The notes beneath the pieces were generated by a model that was given only the letters and a program-made list of their open reading frames with translations, was not told the origin of the DNA and did no database searches. The position numbers and the translations under genes were made by a program. From NCBI GenBank assembly GCA_029448655.1, contig JACCLO010000009.1:2356001-2420000 (forward strand): 64,000 bases of DNA, in the 5' to 3' direction. Positions 58,619-64,000 of the stretch are shown here, piece by piece. Within the stretch, counting starts at the first letter, position 1. Each line of letters begins with the position of its first letter. Source of the stretch: Wolfiporia cocos. Its lineage: Eukaryota > Basidiomycota > Agaricomycetes > Polyporales > Phaeolaceae.

Positions 58619-59387
58619 TGTATGTACGGGTGTTTACAGAAATTAAAAAAGCAGTGGCCGTGACGTTCGAAGCGCTACCCGCCCACTGTGGATCAGCCTA
58701 TAGCTGCGATCGGGGTGGTAACTATAAACTTCGGTTGTCCGCCTCTGTCAGAGTCCACTCCTTTTCGGGAGTGCACCAAGAAACGCTAAGGGGTTTTCAG
58801 CCCAAAGCCGGCAAGGAAACTCTGCCTCTGAACCCTCGTCCAGCCCCGAAGCTAATTCGGGATACCGGGGGGACAGGAACTATCCGCCTGGGATGGGGCG
58901 TGTAAAAACTAAGCGTAATTTGGTCAAGTGACCGTATGGACAGGCTGTGTCGCGCCTCTTCAGCCGCCTGGTAGGGCGCTGGGTTGTATAGTGACGGGGG
59001 AGCGGTAATGCTCGTACGTGCCGCGGTAATGCGGGTAAATAGGTGCCCAGTGCCTCTGTAAACTGCCGTAGGGCCCCTTAACGCTTTTGATTATTATGCG
59101 TCGGGTACACAACTACTACGGTGGGGATAGAACCCAAAGCCTTTACGCCGCGTTGCACGACGGTGGCTCAGTAGCTTAGAGACAACGGTAGGAGTGGTCC
59201 CCTACACGCTGTTCACAAGTGGCCCCCAGAACTCAAATCCCTTGACCCTGGGATGAGACGGGTATGGATAACTGATCACGTGCCCGGATGACAGAAGTCA
59301 AACGAGGGCGAAAGAAAAGTGCACTTTGCCCCTAGTGCGCCGGGGTTGCTCTGGAATGAACTCAGAGCGGGGGGGAGACTCGTCTTA

Positions 59388-59749
59388 TGACACAAGCACG
59401 TTCTCAAGCAACTTCTCAGGGGAAGTGTAATCGCGTGGAAGCGACTTCCTGATCTGAGGCTACTCAAGGCAGTAAAGGCCAAGACGAGTCTGGGGTGCTC
59501 CCTGCTCGTCAGGCCAGTATATATGCTATCTAGGTGTTTGTACATGTTTGGCTACTGTACAGTATTACATAAGCTAATAGTTCGTGATAACCCTATCTTA
59601 GGGGTAGAGCCGAGAGAAGAGTGTCCGGGGTCTGACTAGGCACGTGTGGGGTGTTCGGGGTCCTTGCACGTGATACTTAGGCGGGCGCGTAGATAAGATA
59701 AGGGCTGTCATTCAGTCGTTGGCTAACTGAATGAAATCGGCTTGTGACA
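59388..59749 (-). repeat. 5' LTR of the gypsy element
   Basis: 362 bp partner of 51576-51937. The few differences seen are all A/G transitions. It holds the promoter (TATATA near 59522) for the minus-strand transcript. Confidence 0.93.
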
Positions 59750-59864
59750 TGAGTGCCCATGTGGCATGTGATAGTTAAGGTGCAAAAAGCAAAAGAAAAT
59801 CTGAGACATGAGTCTTTGAGGTTTGATATCCTACAAAAACCGTGACATGGACACTCTGTGCCAT

Positions 59865-60575
59865 TGTTACGATTATTTTGATTTTTCAAACGCTGACGGA
59901 ACTCACCACTGGGTGAATACGATACAGGGACTTGTTGCGCAACCAACCCCCTGGCTATTCGTGACTCGTACTGGGCGCATCCCCGGTAGTATTAGCTTAG
60001 AGGGCGCGTTTCATCTTTGGCAGATCCAACTCTGCCCTCGTTTCATGTTCATCGTTTATTAGTTGATAGATGGCGTTCAACCGCCAGCATCATTCCTATC
60101 TATCGTCTCAGATATATCACTACATACTTATCAAACGTTTGAAACTATAGCGTAGATAGTAGCGGTGACATCGGGGATGGACTTGACCCCTAAAACCTAA
60201 CGTAGTATATAAACTCATGTACTTACTGTCGAGGCTCTTCAGCTCGACCTTGTTGTATAAACAAGAAGTCTTATACTCGTTCTCAAACGTAGGAAACTAC
60301 GCTCAGTATTTCTCGCTCGAGCAACCGAACGACTAAGTCCTCGAAGTGCACACTGACTTCTCGGACTTAGGCGAGTCTTATATTCTATCAGACTCGCACT
60401 TGAACAGATTATATCCTCTAACGTGTATTGGATATTAACCGATCTCCTAAGGATTTCACTTAGGACCCGAAGGCATCTAACGAGTATTTGCCTTGCGCAC
60501 GGCAACGTGCCTACGTGCAGAAGAACGATCTATATTCGCGATTCGAATATACGAACGGGTATTCGACCCGTAACA
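59865..60575. mobile_element. Solo LTR 4 (711 bp)
   Basis: Starts TGTTACGATT and ends CCCGTAACA, with the target duplication GCCAT at 59860-59864 and 60576-60580. It is related to the LTR at 42620-43161 in its second half. Confidence 0.9.
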
Positions 60576-60599
60576 GCCATGTACTTACACCCATTATAC

Positions 60600-60814
60600 G
60601 GTTACCTACATTATAACAGACTATCAGCTTACATAATAACTATACAGCAGCCAAACATGTACAAACAGTAGAATAGCATATATACTGGCCAGTGAGCTGG
60701 GTAGCACCCCAGACTCATCTTGGCCTTATACACCCTGAGTAGCCTCAGATCAGAAATACACCTTTGTGTGAGTTCTATTCCCCTGAGTAGTTGCTTGAGT
60801 TGTTACTTGTGTCA
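60600..60814 (+). mobile_element. Truncated LTR related to the 51576 gypsy element
   Basis: Parallels the second half of the gypsy LTR read on the minus strand: CAGCTTACATAATA, GCCAAACATGTACAAAC, TAGCATATATACTGGCC, GCACCCCAGACTC, GAGTAGCCTCAGATCAG and a CTTGTGTCA end at 60814. The first half is missing. Confidence 0.75.
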
Positions 60815-61187
60815 AAGTGAGACCTGTTTGTGAGATGCAAGTGCAACACCATTCAAGTGCCTGCACAGCTTACATAATTGCTGCATGAACATGAGGGGCA
60901 ATGAGCTGCTGCATTGGCATGCCACAAATACAGCTACTTGAACTTCTTGCAATATTCAATACCATTGATTGCTGTGGCTGATCTGAAGCCTTTGTCAGAT
61001 GTTTGCAGGATTTTGCATCAGGTCTAGGGAGGGGCTTCCGCTTCCGGTCTTCAGCAGGAATTGAGAAGTATCAGCTAGATATTGGGTCCAAATGGATCAG
61101 AGATGATCCAAAGCACTTAATTTTACTTAACTCTATTGCAATGGATATTTCTACATGCAGAGAAAGTCATTTTATGCCATATCCGGT

Positions 61188-61264
61188 TTAACATACTAAT
61201 GCATAACTCCCTGCTCCCCATGGTGGTTCCCGGCTCCGGCTATGCATTATGAGTATGTCAACTG
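61188..61264. repeat. Small fold-back element, copy 2
   Basis: The left arm AACATACTAATGCATAA is matched, inverted, by GGCTATGCATTATGAGTATG and TCAACTG on the right. The right arm equals, in reverse, the left arm of the element at 49655. Confidence 0.55.
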
Positions 61265-61585
61265 TACAACAGTTGGTATCAATGCCGGAATTTTGACCTC
61301 AAAATATTGTCTGCTGGCGCACATCATACAGCACTCCATGACGCTGGGTTTCTGGTGTGCTGGATAAGCCGAATAGAGCTGTATGGAATTGGTTAAGGGA
61401 TGACTCCTGACAGTCTCGTGAATTACCGGCGATGGCCACTTTGGCCACTTCTATCGCCGTTTCATACCCACCGAGAACACCTCCTGCGGCCACACTTTCA
61501 AAAACCGAGCACAACTACCTCCAACACTACCCATTTACTATGCACCGAACCGAATCACGGAATATGCCACTGTATTTAGATTCGG

Positions 61586-61895
61586 CTCATGTATTCATAG
61601 CTGCCTGAGAGCTCCACGCGCACTCAACATTCTTGATCCGAGACATGCCACACTTGATGTATAACATTCATGCCACAACATGATCGAAGGATGCCTCTGG
61701 TACCTAGAGATCGCGATCAATTCAACAGTTCCTTTGTTAGCGCTGCAAAGACAATTGATTGTTGTGCCTCAGCATCACTCGCACTGAACGTCCGTGCACC
61801 CGCGCGATTCGGGCATGAGGCTGAACGATTCACGAGGCAAAGATCCGTCCGTGCAGCATGGAAAACACCATCCACGTCTGATTCAAGAATATGTG
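61586..61895 (+). repeat. Dispersed diverged repeat, copy 2 (partner 36058-36393)
   Basis: Same orientation and block order as 36058-36393, about 25 kb away. Both copies are full of indels, so no coding frame survives. Confidence 0.65.
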
Positions 61896-62517
61896 ACTGC
61901 TCTCCAGGTGGCCGCCACCCGGAGGAGTCATCGATCCGAGCGCGGAATTCGCATAATGGTGAAGATTTCATATGACCGTATTGATGGTCGTCAGCTTGTT
62001 TTCCGTTCATAGACAACGTTGTTTCAATGTATGAATGGAGATTATAGTCATTGCTTTGGATGGCTGGCTGACATGACTCGACCTATGTCATATGCGGAGT
62101 ATTTAGCATAGCATGCGCAATCTGCCTTGAGATGAGAACTAAGCTAAGCGTTCGTAGACGCCTGGATCACTGTGGCGCTGGTGCCGAAGTACTAACGGCC
62201 GCGGGCCGCTTACAACCCGATCAGAACACGTCTCGCGACACGTGCGCTGCCAGAACGTCTGATCAAGAACATAACGCTAGCAGGCCGCTTGCTTCTGATG
62301 TCCCTTGAGGAAATATCAGATCCCCTCCAGACCGGCAATTACTGCCAACTGCAGAGCTATGTGTAATACATGCGTCTACTCTCCGAGCAGTCTCATGATC
62401 ACACACGAGATGCAGGTGAGATGTCGTCTCAAAGACAAGCAAGCCATATAAGCTGGTCCATGCTTGCATACCTTGTGCATTGACAGTTGCCCTCCAATTC
62501 TTCGCTCCGTAATTTGA

Positions 62518-63900
62518 ATGTCTGTAGAATCCCGCGTTGCGATCGTGACTGGGGCTGCTCGAGGAATCGGGCGTGCAATTGCTCTGCGGCTGGCGGAAGA
62601 TGGGTTCGACATCACGCTCAACGATATTTCCACCGGTTCAGATGCTCTGGATCAAGTGGCGCAGGAGATTCGAGCCAAAGGCCGTCGTGCAATCACGATC
62701 ATTGCAGATGTGAGCAATGAGGACAAGGTGAAGAATCTTGTGGCGCAAACAGTGGAAGAACTAGGGCGACTGGATGTTGTGCGTTGCCAGATGACATATC
62801 TGAGGCGCAACTATTGAATACCTAACCGAGTTGTTGCATTTCAAGATGATCGCGAACGCCGGGATTGCACCACCCGACGCGCAGCTGGTTAACAGTGAGC
62901 TGTTAAAGATTTGCCTCATGTCAGACAAGCTCATCTGCATATTACTGTGATACAGCGGACATAGAGATATGGGATCGGGTCATGTCAGTCAACTTGCGCG
63001 GGGTGATGTTATGCTACAAGCACGCGGCGCTGCAGATGATTAAGCAAGGATCTGGCGGAAGAATCATTGGTGAGCAGATCCTCGTACGCATCCTGGTCTC
63101 CTACAAACATTTTAATCCAACAAATGTCTCGCGTCATAGGAGCGTCCTCAATCCTGGGCAAGAGAGGCGAGTTATAGATTTCAGTCTGGCAATTATATCG
63201 CAGTAATCACCGGCTACATTGTAGGCTCCAAATTTGCCTCCGCCTACTGCACTTCCAAGTTTGCCGTGCGCGGCCTCACACAATCACTTGGTCGGTCATC
63301 TCTTTTTATCATGATGAAGTGATTCTTGATGCCAATAGGGACGTGCTGAATTGCGCCGTGTGTCTGCATGTCTGGATCATCCGATGCAGCAACGGAGTTG
63401 GCAGAGCACAAGATCACCGTGAACGCATACGCACCTGGGGTGATCCTCACAGACATGAGTACGTTCCTTGTGTCTGTTCCCGTCACAGTCATTTAACCCT
63501 TTACACTGTTCTCATTTATTCTTTGTGTAACTTGATGGTGCAACACAGCCGATAGGCCTGAGGTGGACAGTCTGCGTGGTGGTAGCCATGGCGCCGCCAC
63601 AAAATGGGTACGTACGATGTCACCAATCTTGTTCTGAGATAGATCATCGAACATTTAACAATTGCTTATGGTCAACTCACGATACTGACCGTTTTGAACT
63701 TGTGGCAGATCTTGGGAGTCCCACCGGATGGACCAGATGCTGGCCCAGAGGTTGTTGCCAGCATTGTGGCATACCTTGTGAGGCCCGAAGCACACTTCAT
63801 AACTGGTTCGTGAAGACTCTCCAGCATGTTGTGTATGTCCTGACTCGTCTTGAATGCAGGTCAGAGTATCTCCGTCGATGGCGGCGTTGTTATGGACTGA
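62518..63900 (+). CDS. Short-chain dehydrogenase/reductase, acetoin/diacetyl reductase-like
   Basis: NAD(P)-dependent oxidoreductase. Hand-read exons: 62518-62778, 62846-62894, 62956-63069, 63140 to about 63170, about 63225-63290, 63390-63458, 63549-63607, 63709-63805, 63860-63900. Motifs in order: TGAARGIGRAIA (cofactor loop), IIADVSN, ANAGIAPP, VNLRGVMLCYKHA, GRIIGASSILGKRGE (catalytic Ser), SAYCTSKFAVRGLTQS (catalytic Y-x3-K), VNAYAPGVILTDM, and a QSISVDGGVVMD C-terminus. The length of about 260 aa is usual for classical SDRs. One junction is unsolved: no GT-AG intron between 63140 and 63290 keeps the frame. Either a GC-AG intron (63158-63224) is used, which shortens the Ser-Tyr spacing by three residues, or there is a one-base frameshift and the gene is newly inactive. 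Substrate is inferred from resemblance only. Confidence 0.85.
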
Positions 63901-64000
63901 GGAAGCACACGATCTTCATTACACCTTCAACTATGCTAAAACACAATTCGTGCTATAGTACGCCCAGTACGCGTTGTCGTAATGTACACGTCTTAGCACA

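Larger units (their letters stand above)
51576..59749 (-). mobile_element. Complete Ty3/gypsy LTR retrotransposon with dUTPase domain (8174 bp)
   Basis: Two 362 bp LTRs (51576-51937, 59388-59749) and the target duplication TGAGT (51571-51575, 59750-59754) define the full element. Coding order on the minus strand: gag, dUTPase, aspartic protease, reverse transcriptase, RNase H, integrase, chromodomain-like segment and a C-terminal extension. RT before integrase marks it as Metaviridae. A purine tract (AGAAGAGGGGG) precedes the 3' LTR. The LTRs differ at only about three internal sites plus the first base next to them, so the insertion is young. Three in-frame stops and one frameshift make this copy unable to produce a full polyprotein unless recoded. 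The 5' leader (59387 to 58619) is about 770 nt. Confidence 0.95.
60815..62517. other. Intergenic with relic repeats, upstream of the SDR gene
   Basis: No gene supported. It holds a fold-back element (61188-61264) and copy 2 of a dispersed repeat (61586-61895); the SDR promoter must lie at the right end. Confidence 0.45.

Noticed and set aside
58147..58620. Short plus-strand ORFs over the gypsy gag start
   Set aside because: Antisense of the gag frame.
59150..59270. tRNA-like GGTGGCTCAGTAGCTTAGAG in the gypsy leader
   Set aside because: No cloverleaf could be drawn; likely chance resemblance.
1..64000. A biosynthetic or defence gene cluster
   Set aside because: Host genes are functionally unrelated and no core biosynthetic enzyme, NLR, or toxin-like gene was seen.

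Overview
The window is nuclear DNA from a filamentous basidiomycete, most likely an Agaricomycete of the Polyporales/Agaricales type. The evidence is many very small exons split by 45-70 nt GT-AG introns, an expanded-type fungal G-alpha gene, a chromodomain-like Ty3/gypsy element carrying a dUTPase, and DUF6533-type and Plavaka-type sequences. All exon coordinates and frames were read by hand; no database search was run.

Layout. 1-1059: the 3' half of aspartokinase. 1060-5156: a gene-poor stretch. 5157-7943: a G-protein alpha subunit with two micro-exons. 8966-11456: a 19-exon MFS transporter of the GIT1/phosphate type. 12076-20006: a tandem pair of minus-strand membrane-protein genes; the 17.4-20.0 kb copy looks largely whole, while the 12.1-16.3 kb copy is broken by a 639 bp hAT-type MITE and a 932 bp TRIM-like LTR element, both with clean target-site duplications. 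20700-27572: LTN1/listerin, the E3 ligase of ribosome-associated quality control, in 20 exons. 27761-28315: a three-exon orphan gene. 28689-29303: a second hAT-type MITE. 29389-31425: a decayed ChAPs (BCH1/CHS6-type) gene joined directly to a second copy of the LTN1 3' end, RING included. 34082-34572: a small two-exon gene with CCAAT and TATA boxes.

From about 37.8 kb to 60.8 kb the sequence is a transposon graveyard. It holds several copies of an element whose ends start A|TCAGCAAAA, a Plavaka-type transposase fragment, a DUF6698-like relic, a DUF6533 relic, four solo LTRs each bounded by a perfect 5 bp target-site duplication, and older LTR remains. It also holds one complete 8.2 kb Ty3/gypsy element (51576-59749, minus strand) ordered gag-dUTPase-protease-RT-RNaseH-integrase-chromodomain-like. 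Its LTRs are nearly identical but the ORF carries three stops and one frameshift. The window ends with a short-chain dehydrogenase gene (62518-63900).

The host genes are unrelated housekeeping functions (aspartate-family amino acid synthesis, signalling, transport, nascent-chain quality control, redox) with no sign of a cluster. The notable biology is in gene architecture (4 and 6 nt exons), a duplication-made gene junction, and retroelements, especially the dUTPase-bearing gypsy element.
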